NCBI GenBank assembly: GCA_035627835.1 | Contig: DASPKX010000043.1 | Location: 1 to 46,781, forward strand | Reading direction: 5' to 3' | Length of the DNA: 46,781 nt | Source of the DNA: DASPKX01 sp035627835 | GTDB taxonomy: Bacteria; Verrucomicrobiota; Verrucomicrobiia; Limisphaerales; SXQI01 | Shown: piece after piece, positions 20,701 to 26,329 of the stretch | Position numbering within the stretch: the first letter of the stretch is position 1 | Layout of the letters: every line of letters begins with the position of its first letter | Made by a program: the position numbers and the translations under genes | Notes under the pieces: generated by a model | The model's input: only the letters and a program-made list of their open reading frames with translations | Databases searched by the model: none | Told to the model about the DNA's origin: nothing

Positions 20701-23700
20701 CTTCGATCGGCAACAATGCCTTCGAGGGTTGCGATTTGAGAACGGTGAACTTGCCGCAGAGCCTTTCATCCATCGGAGAGTGGGCATTCGCAGAGAACTC
20801 TCTCGAAACCATCGTGTTTCCTGCTGCTCTGAAGCGGCTCGAGACCGGCGCTTTCTTCGACAACCCACTCGTCTCCGTGACGTTCAACAACGGATTGCTG
20901 GATATTGGCGAGTCCGCGTTCGAAGACGGCCGCCTGGTTGATATTAACCTCCCGAACACCCTGACCAATATCGGTCCAGCAGCGTTTGCTGGGAATCAAC
21001 TACGCAAGCTGACCATTCCTCCTCTAATCACGCACATCGCGGAGAATGCGTTCCAGGACAACTACGAATTGAGCTCCCTCTCGCTTCCAGTTGGCGTCGT
21101 TGATATTGGAGACTATGCGTTTGCGGACAGCAACCTGCGAAGCCTCAACATTCCTGCAGGGGTGACCAACATTGGCGCCTACGCTTTCTCAGACGCAGAA
21201 CTCTCAACGTTGACGCTTCCGACGAGCTTGATCTCAGTCGGTGAGTCCGCGTTCGGGGGCTCCTTCTTGTCCTCGCTAATCGTTCCGCCCAATGTGCAGA
21301 GCATCGGGAATAATGCTTTTGCTTATAATGAGTTGATGAACGTTTACTTCCTTGGCAACGCGCCGGCCAATGACGATGGCACTGCGCTAATGGACAATTA
21401 CCCTGACTTCGGAGAAACGAAGGCCTGGTATTTGCCAGGCACAAGCGGCTGGGCGAGCACTTACGGCGGCGTTGCCGCGGAAATGCTGGGGAGCGCCGCC
21501 TCTTCGGTCCTTAATAACGGCGATGGCACACTCACTCTAGCGAGCTATTTAGGAGCTGGCTCCACCGTGGTTCCTGCCTCAGTCAACGGCTCGCCTCTTA
21601 CCATCGTTGGCCCTGGCGCGTTTGAGAGAACCGGGTACCTGATCAACGAAATTACGCTTTCGAGCGGCATCACGACAATATTGTCAGGCGCCTTCCGTGG
21701 TTGCCCTGGGGTGACAACTATCTATATCCCTTCGACAGTCACCAGCATTGCCAGCGACGCATTTGTCCATTGCTCTGCGTTAACAAACATTGTTGTGGCG
21801 GCGGAAAACCCGATGTTCAGCTCCGCAGGTGGCATCCTGTTCGATAAGGAGCAAACAACGATTCTTGCCTACGGCGCCGGGCGAACTGGGGCTTATCACG
21901 TGCCAGCGAATGTCACCACGATCGGTGACTACGCGTTCATGAATGTGAGGGGGCTCACCAGCATCGTGTTCCCGGATGGACTGACCTCGATTGGGCAGCA
22001 CGCGTTTGACTCTTGCGATGGCTTGACGAGCGTTAGCATCCCATCCTCGGCAAGCCTCTTCGGATCCAATGCTTTCGCGAGCTGCGAAAACCTTGTCGTG
22101 GTCTATTTCCGCGGAGATGCCCCTCTCAATGATGGGACCGCTTTTGCCCAGCACTCCGGAATGACCAGCTACTACCTCCCTGGAACTGCGGGTTTCGGTT
22201 CGTCGTATGGGGGCGCACCCGCTGTGGAACTTCAGCCCCCTACCGCGGCATCTTATACGGTTCAAAGAAGTCCCGGACTGCCGGTCAGCGTCTCGGTTTC
22301 AGACCTGGCCGCACTCTGGTCTGACGCGAACAGCGCTTACCCCGTCACTTTGAAGTGGGTGGCCGGTGCCAGCACGAACGGCGGATCTGTTGCGGTGAGT
22401 GGCGGCGTCATAACCTACAACAACACGAACCATGTTAACGATGCTGTCATATACATGATCGCTAACAGCCTCGGAATTGAGAGACTTGGGGTCATCAGGA
22501 TTGTGCGCGTGGACGCGGCCCCTTCCATCGTGACTCAACCTCGCTCGCAGCTTGTCACTGCTGGGTTGTCTGGAAACTTATCGGTGCAAGCGCGCGGCAC
22601 CGCGCCGCTCACCTACCAATGGTATTACCAGGGGGCGCCTATATCCGGGGCGAACAGCTCGACGCTGCGAATCACGGGCATGCAGCAAAGCCAAAGCGGC
22701 CGGTACCACGTCGTCGTCAGCAACGCCTTGGGAAGCCAGGCAAGCAGCGATGCTTTCTTGACGGTGGCTGACGGCCCGCCAGTTATCGTTATTCAGCCTC
22801 TTAATCGCAGCGTGAACGCCGGTTCCTCCGCTACTTTCGCCGCGCATGTGGCTGGCACAGATCCTCGTGGGTTCCAATGGCTCTTCAACGGAGCGCCCAT
22901 CGCCGGAGCGAACGCTGCATCGCTCGTTGTGCCAAACGCGCAGCAGGAAAACGTGGGCGCATACTCTTTGGTGGTGAGCAACCAGTTCGGCACGGCAACC
23001 AGTTCGAACGCGGTGCTATCAGTGACCGACATCGCGCCAGTTATTGTTTCCCGCCCCCGTTCGACGACAGCGGTGGTCGGCAGCGACACGACCTTCACGG
23101 TGTCCGCCGTTGGCACAACACCGATGACTGCCCAGTGGTTGTTTAACGGGAATGTGATCCCGGGGGCAACCGACACCACCCTGACAATCACGAATGTGCA
23201 AACCTCGCATCTCGGTTTTTACACCGTGGTGGTGAGCAACAGGGTGGGAACCACAGGCAGCCCGCAGGCTTACCTGGGGGTAAACGTTCCAGCCACCATC
23301 ACAAGCGAGCCGACCGCGCAGTCCGTTGTCCTCGGCGGCACAGCCACATTCCGTGCCACCGCTGTCGGCACCACTCCCGTCAGCTATCAATGGCGTTTCA
23401 ACGGCAACGATATCGCGGGAGCGACGCGCTCGACGCTGACGTTGACCAACGTGCAACAAACGGCTGCGGGGATCTATTCCATTGTTGCGAGTAACAGCTT
23501 CGGCACAGATATGGCCGAAGCCACGCTTTCGGTCCTGGAGCCTATCTTCCGGCAACAACCGAGAAGCCGCACCAACGAAGCAGGCACCGCAGCCACATTC
23601 AGCGTCTCCTTCAACAGCACCGCTGCGCCCTCCTTCCAATGGTACCATCAGGGCGCCGCGCTGGTCGGACAGACCAACTACGTCCTCGTCGTGTGGGATG

Positions 23701-25055
23701 TCCAGCAAGCCAATGCAGGCGCTTACCACGTCGTTCTAAGCAACAGCTTCGGCGTGGCGCGAAGCGTTGACGCGGAGCTGACCGTGGTTCCTGTGGCTCC
23801 TGTCATCCTCGCGCAACCCGCTAGCGTCACGAACGCTGTGACGACCTCCGCGCACTTCCGCGTGAACGCCAGAGGGACGAAGCCCATGACTTACCAGTGG
23901 CAGTTCAACGGCGCCGACATCACTGGCGCAACCAACAGCACATACGTTCGCACGAACGTCACAACCTCTGACGCCGGGGTGTATTCCGTCATCGTGAGCA
24001 ACGACATCGGCTCCACCCCAAGCGAAGGCGCCACCCTGACCGTGAACAACGCTTTCGTGCCGTTGACGGGCAGCTACAACGGGTTGTTCTACGACACCAA
24101 TGAGGTCGCCCATCATAGCTCAGGCTTCATCACCCTTTCCCTCGCAGCCAGCGGCGGGCATAGCGGCAGATTCCTGCTGGAAGGCATCACGAACAGGTTC
24201 AATGGACGCTTCGATGGAAACGGATTCTCGCGACTTGTGGTGCCACGCACCAACGCAACGCCTCTGATCATGACTCTGCAGTTGGACCTGACCGACAACA
24301 CAGACAGACTGGTAGGTGAAATAACCGACGGAATCTGGACTGCAAGAATGATTGCGGACCGCGCTGTGTTTAACTCCACCAACAGCACAACCTTGGCCGG
24401 CCGTTACACCATGACCCTGCCAGGCTCCGGCAACGCTGTTGCGCCTGCGGGATATAGCCCGGCGTCGATCATCGTTTATCCATACGGCGCATTTTACCTC
24501 ACCGGATCCGCCGCTGACGGCGCGGCGCTTGGCCAAACGGTTGCCATATCCAAGAACGGCCAAGTGCCCTTCTATGTCTCACTTTATGGTGGCAAGGGCT
24601 CGATGCTCGGGTGGCTCCAAATTCATGACACCGCTCAACGCGAGATCACGGGCAACGTGAGCTGGATAAAGAAAGCCGCGGCGGAAGACTATTACAGCGC
24701 AGGCTTCACGAACGTCGCTGAGGTTATCGGCGCCGGATATGTGCCCCCAGCCAGCGGCGTCCGCGCTCTCAACCTCACCAATGCGTGGGTTGTCCTTGAG
24801 GGCGGCAACTTGCCCGCTGCTTCAACCAACCAAATCACATGGAGTTCCAGCAACACCCTGACAGTGTCCGCGCCCAACCCCTATGGCATCCGCCTGTTCG
24901 TGTCGCCCACGAGCGGCAACGTCAGCGGAAGTTTCGTCCATCCGGTCACTGGACGCTCAACCTCTCTCCGAGGTGTGCTGCTGCAGGAAAGCGATGAGGC
25001 CGGAGGTTACTTCCTTGGGCCAAATCAAAGCGGGCAGATGCTGATCCTGCCATAA
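8796..25055 (+). CDS. Giant secreted BspA-type leucine-rich-repeat / Ig-domain protein (5419 aa)
   Basis: This is a single uninterrupted frame of 5419 codons, starting GTG at 8796 (ATG at 8853 is an alternative). A long basic N-region precedes a signal sequence (about residues 47-71: LFQLFLALVLCGTLAA, ending SHA-QPTD), so the protein is exported. Next are: a short helix-like region (72-200); about 4270 residues of BspA/LRR_5 repeats (about 207-4478; pattern I-P-x-x-V-T-x-I-G-x-x-A-F-x-x-C-x-x-L) broken into blocks by 16 hinge modules; two PEGA-like inserts (about 2063-2125 and 2888-2945); a cadherin-like segment (about 4480-4573); six Ig-like domains (about 4576-5085); and a C-terminal beta-rich region of about 330 residues. 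No LPXTG, PEP-CTERM, autotransporter barrel or type IX signal is evident, so the mode of attachment is open. BspA-type repeats often serve adhesion, which is the likeliest but unproven role. Regulator genes flank it on both sides. Confidence 0.93.
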   Translation: MKLIEIFHEDRHSPNAARGMSSTPGGTSAVGSRQPDPDAEVRGRRSIRLTGLFQLFLALVLCGTLAAPRSHAQPTDGELIEAGLEIGLELLPSAGKGAKGVGLGEVITIGIIAYNLAASLPDIAESFQNQIIDSQTVTAWDVNTFKLMKVETLSGVGMMVVDNQNNPFQPGYHTRHIPDNVTIRVSAVQNTFASFPVIAITHLNPAAHISTLSIGANVRTIAPDALNVPSISSIEVPSSGSFHAKEGVLFNFAGTTLVRYPIAKTGSQYFVPSGVKSIGDYAFYGCANLTSVVIPSTVTRIGKDAFVGSSVQHVYFAGDAPSTDSTAFKNRSATLWHLTGTKGWARSFNGATARLYNPFSSRVENGAVTITGMGVWANPAEGRVLMPEEIDGLPVRSIAAEAFYGVDKQYGLTNLVIPNSVTNIGDRAFVLCPDLAVVTMSTNLLSIGEQAFLRCTSLRSIAMPDSLKVISPALFQECTELRGVPLGTNVTSIGENAFWGCTLLNNLSLPKTLIDIGPNAFSFCPSLGISVEVENPMWSSDGIGLFNKGQTKLVKASVRRGGSYTVPRTVVHIENTAFYGSTLSSITVPKSVRSIGINAFAQCTNLTKAFFAGSPPQTDGTAFSGSPNVGVYVVEGAEGWGATYAGAPVLPWVTFQSVSNGGSVRMTSYTGPGGKVIIPATVDGLPVTSVQPGIFSDPGAIESLILPDSVTSIADGTFSGLINLTNLVLGNSVTSIATNAFAGCSALGNVVIPNSVTSIGDGAFSGCGLTNVVIGSGLTRLADNLFKNCQLQSLTIPSTVEHIGAGTFSNNPLAFVVIPDSVKSLGKNAFAGCFSLENAYFQGNAPANDGTAFQGSGHFYDNDSGGRSFAKTTVQYLVGTSGWQPEYGSVPTQLWPLSYSTANGKITITRFTGRGQLHILSSINGVPVTGIADYAFADSQGLTGVTIPAGITHIGAAPFLNCTNLTTVVVAPGNPFYTSVGNVLFNKNMTELKQYPAGLKGSYEIPTSVTTIGAGAFFAARIPQITIPASVSSIGAEAFGLCRKLKSFSVAGGNTAYTASGGALFNSAGTTLIQFPGAATGPYTVPSSVNTIASSAFAGSGVSAVTIPNSVSAIQSGAFRHSRNLTNISVTGGNTQFASANGVLRTTSGTLLAFPGGVAGGYTITDNTGTIASDAFAGSALSFVNVPATVGSVGSRAFAGCAQPMEVRFLGNAPSNDGTAFARSPQARVYYLASGSGWGSEYGGAPTRLVPFQVQDNGNNTLTIVGYVANDTHVEIPENIFGKTVSAIGDEAFEGKENIASVAIPSTVTSIGEGAFRGCLRLRSIRFNNTAHLNVGFAAFEGCRSLAWADFRGTGTATLGHSAFVGCTALADVNFGQVTHIGDYAFSGCTRLAYVSLGDSVQTIGAYAFANLGLTQIVLPASVQSIGSHAFAGAGRATGFASVYTYGNAPASDGTAFANSYATIFYTQGTAWGASYNGMQTMAYPSSFNFTISGGGATITSLISGGKDLLIPAFVFGPTSVNPVPVVAIGPNAFSGNVTITNITIPESVTTIGSAAFRNCTNLLTAALPANLASIGAAAFQNCVKLRGISIPQSVTNIGDFAFSGCPGETNLTFGATLAYLGVGAFTGWTNLQTVYFAGNAPTFNGSPFSSAANPTIRTLPGATGWGATLYGKPLTQWIQYIYRTNGNGTISLQLYQGTQTVVTVPSVINGRAVTDLESTTFQNDRHVSSVILPNSITHIWSEAFKYSGVRNIVLGTNLQSIGYRAFFGTPLQSVVLPDSVTELEDNAFEFCGLTNVVLPQNLVSIGNYAFADTLLTNINLPHGLQSIGERAFDNVPLAAIAFPQTLRTIGTRAFFRSPLGDSVTLPASVTHIGGEAFAWTDLQAVYFEGNAPSAGHDPFSQVETRQVINGRTFKVGSGIAYYTPATYGWGADYHGLQTKPWHPYSYTIDGSSVTITGYQGSGGVLAIPDRIGGLSVTAIAAHAFASNSTLIQLTIPSTITSIGTGAFAQSSNLQAVYFRGNAPTVGSDLFAGNNTQVFYLDSATGWASSFGGVNTTPYPATGAVTVHITPNTIGAKWQVDGGAFHDGGATVTNIPVGSRVISFSTVAGWHKPNSVTVQVPAFDGTILKLPYYPVNFNYVTNGDGSLTITGYTGTNGTVYIPEKINGVTVSGIAANAFTNSSITSVVLHDAITSIGANAFAGSQNLVSATIGSGITTLPSNVFANCPNLVSVFFNGNAPAIDGTIFTGSPNVSVYYLSTGTGWAGTFGGRPALTSPYTVGVLADNTLWITAYNGPGGKVEIPARIGGLAVSGIYADVFKDNLTLTEVIIPDTVNKIEFAAFSGCSNLQTVVLGTNMQSIGFFAFANCASLSRINFPASLLEINRGAFQNCNLTNVALGENLGSIGQSAFSRCENLTELTFGNSLTNIGQGAFSWTKVRSVTFPASLQSIEGSAFSSCSELTNVVFRPNLTSIGESAFASTKLTSIVLPEKVYLGSLAFAHCSQLQMALWTGTPSVALFNKAILSPFFNSPTVLYYPSSSAAYGGWLAPDIAATDYRAAVAYRIADEGGSAGPSVTVEHFAGKLGIPFTIPSTIDGRPVTAVAENALSTYIGILDVPAGIVSIGTMRNPNFGVSVINVDAANAYYTSDDGILYDKAKTTLICFPAGKNAFGSFTVPESVTTIADHAFRGSRLSTLTFSPNLSVIGAAAFAGASIASVVQPAPDMLSYLGEGAFEGCAALTSFNTGNNLAAVQPRTFAGCGALTSITLGQSIGTIGEEAFLNCAALGSVSFPAALGTIEDSAFRNCQSLTTLILPAGVQTGAGYFSIQLGSGAFAGCTGLTSAYFLGHRPEPQYLDVFEGDTQLTVYYLGDSLGWSSSYGGRPAAPYSPFGALQVSFTPLIDAHWQVDGGDLQANGATVSPVSVGARTITFTDEIGYVTPSPITVGITNQTLTTASAAYKLAPVVFTVNSGSITITGVRELNEDGFLVVPATINGMPVTSIGDGAFFNNQSIYGVILPSTITNIGNTSFYGCSNIRQVILSTNLVSIGHQAFSGCSSLYSVQIPDSVTTVGQGAFGDCANLSTAQIGSGLAQVGVYTFVNSGSLQTLFFTGNAPSDASSLTTYYPQVSKLYYLPGAAAWDALTSGSPTDWTSLFTYGTNASGGIVITSMREGYWFPGICVPPTFNGAPVTEIGDYAFMNHGPSGIELPRTITRIGEGAFSPSNVRSLFFSQSITHIGENAFKDCWGLLGLFVHPANPAYSSAKGILYNKARTELLAVSRSAPFTENGLFQIPGSVISIADYALTGAEAITQLNIPASVASIGKQALSGMYYLTNITVDPGNGHFYTDANALFDKDTTTLIQFFGGVSAYTVPATVRTIGDGAFLWKDQFTAISLPAALTRIGEDAFMGAAIGAITIPTSVTNIGRGAFAYNQMQELALPPGMTTIPANLCVGCESLTKVVIPSTVTNIGSSAFNATRLEEVAWPTGLTHIGDFAFSQTRLTTLVLPDQLRDIGKYAFFACQYLTSVTLGANVTNIDEAAFYNNGSLRTVNFNQNLRTIGAYAFNAVQWIGRLVFPSSLESIGDQAFTSLQGASLLFLGDAPEAGGTIFNSGTVYYLNGTSGWGATFSGRSTAPYESLFSYEENGDGTATITGSDLNWGDVYFPAQWGGRSVTGIAAGTFDGRAFGTIHIPASIVNIEPAVFTAAAATEYVVDAANPAYTTVNGSLYNAALTQLIAPANRPTFNLPATVMNVDPRLFALCTELGSISVNSSNPAYSSFGGVMFNKSTNILVRFPAAGSFSSYDVPAFVNTIGEQAFSGARVGAVRIPGSVTNLQARAFAGCPVRGVYFEGSAPTIDPTAFEGTFRTYTFYLPPGTAESFAAPGVTAQEWLSLFNYVTNGSSIAIEGYNNPGNQNYVLFPRNGIYGKPITEIGASFANHWLTGIQLPDGVTQLVNGAFMNAELIDVRLPANLTSIGNNAFEGCDLRTVNLPQSLSSIGEWAFAENSLETIVFPAALKRLETGAFFDNPLVSVTFNNGLLDIGESAFEDGRLVDINLPNTLTNIGPAAFAGNQLRKLTIPPLITHIAENAFQDNYELSSLSLPVGVVDIGDYAFADSNLRSLNIPAGVTNIGAYAFSDAELSTLTLPTSLISVGESAFGGSFLSSLIVPPNVQSIGNNAFAYNELMNVYFLGNAPANDDGTALMDNYPDFGETKAWYLPGTSGWASTYGGVAAEMLGSAASSVLNNGDGTLTLASYLGAGSTVVPASVNGSPLTIVGPGAFERTGYLINEITLSSGITTILSGAFRGCPGVTTIYIPSTVTSIASDAFVHCSALTNIVVAAENPMFSSAGGILFDKEQTTILAYGAGRTGAYHVPANVTTIGDYAFMNVRGLTSIVFPDGLTSIGQHAFDSCDGLTSVSIPSSASLFGSNAFASCENLVVVYFRGDAPLNDGTAFAQHSGMTSYYLPGTAGFGSSYGGAPAVELQPPTAASYTVQRSPGLPVSVSVSDLAALWSDANSAYPVTLKWVAGASTNGGSVAVSGGVITYNNTNHVNDAVIYMIANSLGIERLGVIRIVRVDAAPSIVTQPRSQLVTAGLSGNLSVQARGTAPLTYQWYYQGAPISGANSSTLRITGMQQSQSGRYHVVVSNALGSQASSDAFLTVADGPPVIVIQPLNRSVNAGSSATFAAHVAGTDPRGFQWLFNGAPIAGANAASLVVPNAQQENVGAYSLVVSNQFGTATSSNAVLSVTDIAPVIVSRPRSTTAVVGSDTTFTVSAVGTTPMTAQWLFNGNVIPGATDTTLTITNVQTSHLGFYTVVVSNRVGTTGSPQAYLGVNVPATITSEPTAQSVVLGGTATFRATAVGTTPVSYQWRFNGNDIAGATRSTLTLTNVQQTAAGIYSIVASNSFGTDMAEATLSVLEPIFRQQPRSRTNEAGTAATFSVSFNSTAAPSFQWYHQGAALVGQTNYVLVVWDVQQANAGAYHVVLSNSFGVARSVDAELTVVPVAPVILAQPASVTNAVTTSAHFRVNARGTKPMTYQWQFNGADITGATNSTYVRTNVTTSDAGVYSVIVSNDIGSTPSEGATLTVNNAFVPLTGSYNGLFYDTNEVAHHSSGFITLSLAASGGHSGRFLLEGITNRFNGRFDGNGFSRLVVPRTNATPLIMTLQLDLTDNTDRLVGEITDGIWTARMIADRAVFNSTNSTTLAGRYTMTLPGSGNAVAPAGYSPASIIVYPYGAFYLTGSAADGAALGQTVAISKNGQVPFYVSLYGGKGSMLGWLQIHDTAQREITGNVSWIKKAAAEDYYSAGFTNVAEVIGAGYVPPASGVRALNLTNAWVVLEGGNLPAASTNQITWSSSNTLTVSAPNPYGIRLFVSPTSGNVSGSFVHPVTGRSTSLRGVLLQESDEAGGYFLGPNQSGQMLILP
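9415..22230 (+). repeat. BspA/LRR_5 repeat region with 16 hinge modules
   Basis: About 23-residue leucine-rich repeats occur in blocks, on the order of a hundred in total (an estimate, not a count). Each block ends with a recognisable hinge of about 90 residues: YFxGNAPxxDGTAF, a variable stretch, YYLxGTxGWGxxYGGxP, then a strand-rich xTITGYxGxGG and IPxxIxGxPVTxI that leads into the next LRR block. Hinges begin near 9739, 10623, 11312, 12418, 13124, 13699, 14452, 14846, 15490, 16316, 17320, 18110, 19577, 20331, 21348 and 22108. Copies are well diverged at DNA level, which indicates an old expansion. Confidence 0.85.
22520..24050 (+). repeat. Six tandem Ig-like domains in the giant protein
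   Basis: The units of about 85 residues open with variants of IVTQPRSQLVTAG (also VIQPLNRSVNAG, VSRPRSTTAVVG, TSEPTAQSVVLG, RQQPRSRTNEAG, LAQPASVTNAVT). They contain a YQW or FQW core tryptophan and close with GxYxVVVSNxxG. This is the immunoglobulin-like fold common in bacterial extracellular stalks. The six stand between the LRR part and the C-terminal region, as a spacer would. Confidence 0.85.
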
Positions 25056-25075
25056 CAATCTCCAGACCTGGTGTC

Positions 25076-25101
25076 GGTCGGGGCCTTGCGCCCCGACCTT
25101 G
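25076..25101 (+). terminator. Probable terminator hairpin of the giant gene
   Basis: GGTCGGGGC (25076-25084) pairs with GCCCCGACC (25090-25098) around a 5-base loop, a perfect 9-bp GC-rich stem 20 bases after the stop codon. Only a short TTGT follows, so termination efficiency is uncertain. Confidence 0.6.
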
Positions 25102-25211
25102 TCACTAGGGTTCCATGGGCCGTCTTTCAGGGGGCGGCTTCATTGAACAGCTTCCAGGTTGGGCTTAGTGATATTCACGAGGGCCGCCAAACCCGCCCCC
25201 GAGTGTAATAT

Positions 25212-26237
25212 ATGTCCCTTCCTGAGCGAAATGCACCTAGCGCAGGCCCGCGCTTTCTGATTATCGACGACAACTCGGATGACCGGGCGCTCGTCCGTTA
25301 CCAACTAGCGCGCCACTTCGATGATGCAACCTTCATTGAAGTTCATGACGAGAAGACCTTCCAGGTAGCTTTGGCGGAGGGGGATTTTGATCTGGTCGTC
25401 ACTGACTACCATCTCTGCTGGACCGATGGGCTGGTGACGCTCAAGGCCCTCAAGAGCCGATATCCCGAAGTGCCGGTGGTGATGTTCACTGGCACCGGCA
25501 ACGAGGAGGTCGCCGTGGCCGGCATGAAGGGCGGGCTCGAGGACTACGTTCTTAAATCTTCACGGGAAACCACCCGCTTGGCCGCGGCTGTGGAACTGGC
25601 CTTGCGCTCCGCCCAGCACAGGCGGGAGTTAGCCTTGGCTGAGAGCCGGTACAGCCAGCTCTTTCAATCCGTGCCTGTCGGCCTATTCCTTGCCACCCCC
25701 ACGGGGCAACTTGTGGACGTGAACCCCGCGCTCTCGCAAATGCTTGCCTTTCGCACACGCGAGGATTTGCTTCGCACACCCTTTCAAAAGCTTTTCGCCC
25801 GACCGCAGGATTTCGAAAAGTTGAGGAGCGCCCTCGAAAGAGAAGGCAGCGTCAGGCACTTTGAGGTTCTTTTGCGCTGCGTGGATCACAATCTCTGCTG
25901 GGCGGACTGCCACGCAACCATTGTCCGCGATCCGAAGACTCAAGCCGTCCACTACGAAGGGAGCCTTGAAGATATCACTGAGCGAAAAAAGATGGAGGCT
26001 GCGCGCGAGCATCACATTTCACATTTGGAGCAAGCGCTCTCCAGCACCAGGAACCTTTCGGGCCTGCTCCCGATTTGCTCCTCCTGCAAAAAGATTCGCG
26101 ATGAAGAAGGGGATTGGAATCAGTTGGAAGTTTACATTCAAAAGCACTCCGAGGCCCAGTTCACACACAGTTTCTGCCCGGAATGCGCTCGCTCGCTTTA
26201 TCCGGAGATATTTGCGGAAGAGCGAAAGCAAGCGTAA
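25212..26237 (+). CDS. Response regulator: receiver, PAS and four-cysteine C-terminal motif
   Basis: The receiver spans about residues 13-130, with acidic pair D19-D20 and phospho-acceptor D65 in LVVTDYH. A PAS domain follows (about 145-265, RYSQLFQSVPVGLFLA to EDITERKK), then a short helix. The C-terminal segment reads LLPICSSCKKIRDEEGDW, with a second pair in FCPECARSLYPE; C289, C292, C322 and C325 are spaced like a zinc-ribbon or knuckle site. That tail recurs at the end of many bacterial receiver and PAS proteins, but its role is not known to me. No enzymatic or DNA-binding output is present, so it may act by protein contact. It lies between the giant gene and a hybrid kinase on the same strand, 92 bases from the latter, and could take part in a phosphorelay with it (inference). 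Confidence 0.9.
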   Translation: MSLPERNAPSAGPRFLIIDDNSDDRALVRYQLARHFDDATFIEVHDEKTFQVALAEGDFDLVVTDYHLCWTDGLVTLKALKSRYPEVPVVMFTGTGNEEVAVAGMKGGLEDYVLKSSRETTRLAAAVELALRSAQHRRELALAESRYSQLFQSVPVGLFLATPTGQLVDVNPALSQMLAFRTREDLLRTPFQKLFARPQDFEKLRSALEREGSVRHFEVLLRCVDHNLCWADCHATIVRDPKTQAVHYEGSLEDITERKKMEAAREHHISHLEQALSSTRNLSGLLPICSSCKKIRDEEGDWNQLEVYIQKHSEAQFTHSFCPECARSLYPEIFAEERKQA

Positions 26238-26329
26238 GTTCCCGCGCCTTTTCACTGGTCCTGAAATGCCGGAGCCATTCTCAGTGGCGGCCTGATTTTA
26301 GGGGGGCAAAGGGCAAATAAAATAAGGCT

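Noticed and set aside
9415..22230. CRISPR-like or other DNA-level direct repeats in the giant gene
   Set aside because: The periodicity is protein-level only; nucleotide copies are diverged and in frame, with no constant repeat and spacer pattern.
23019..23729. Minus-strand open frame of 236 codons inside the giant gene
   Set aside because: It lies opposite the well-supported Ig-domain coding sequence, has a composition typical of an antisense shadow and no recognisable motif.
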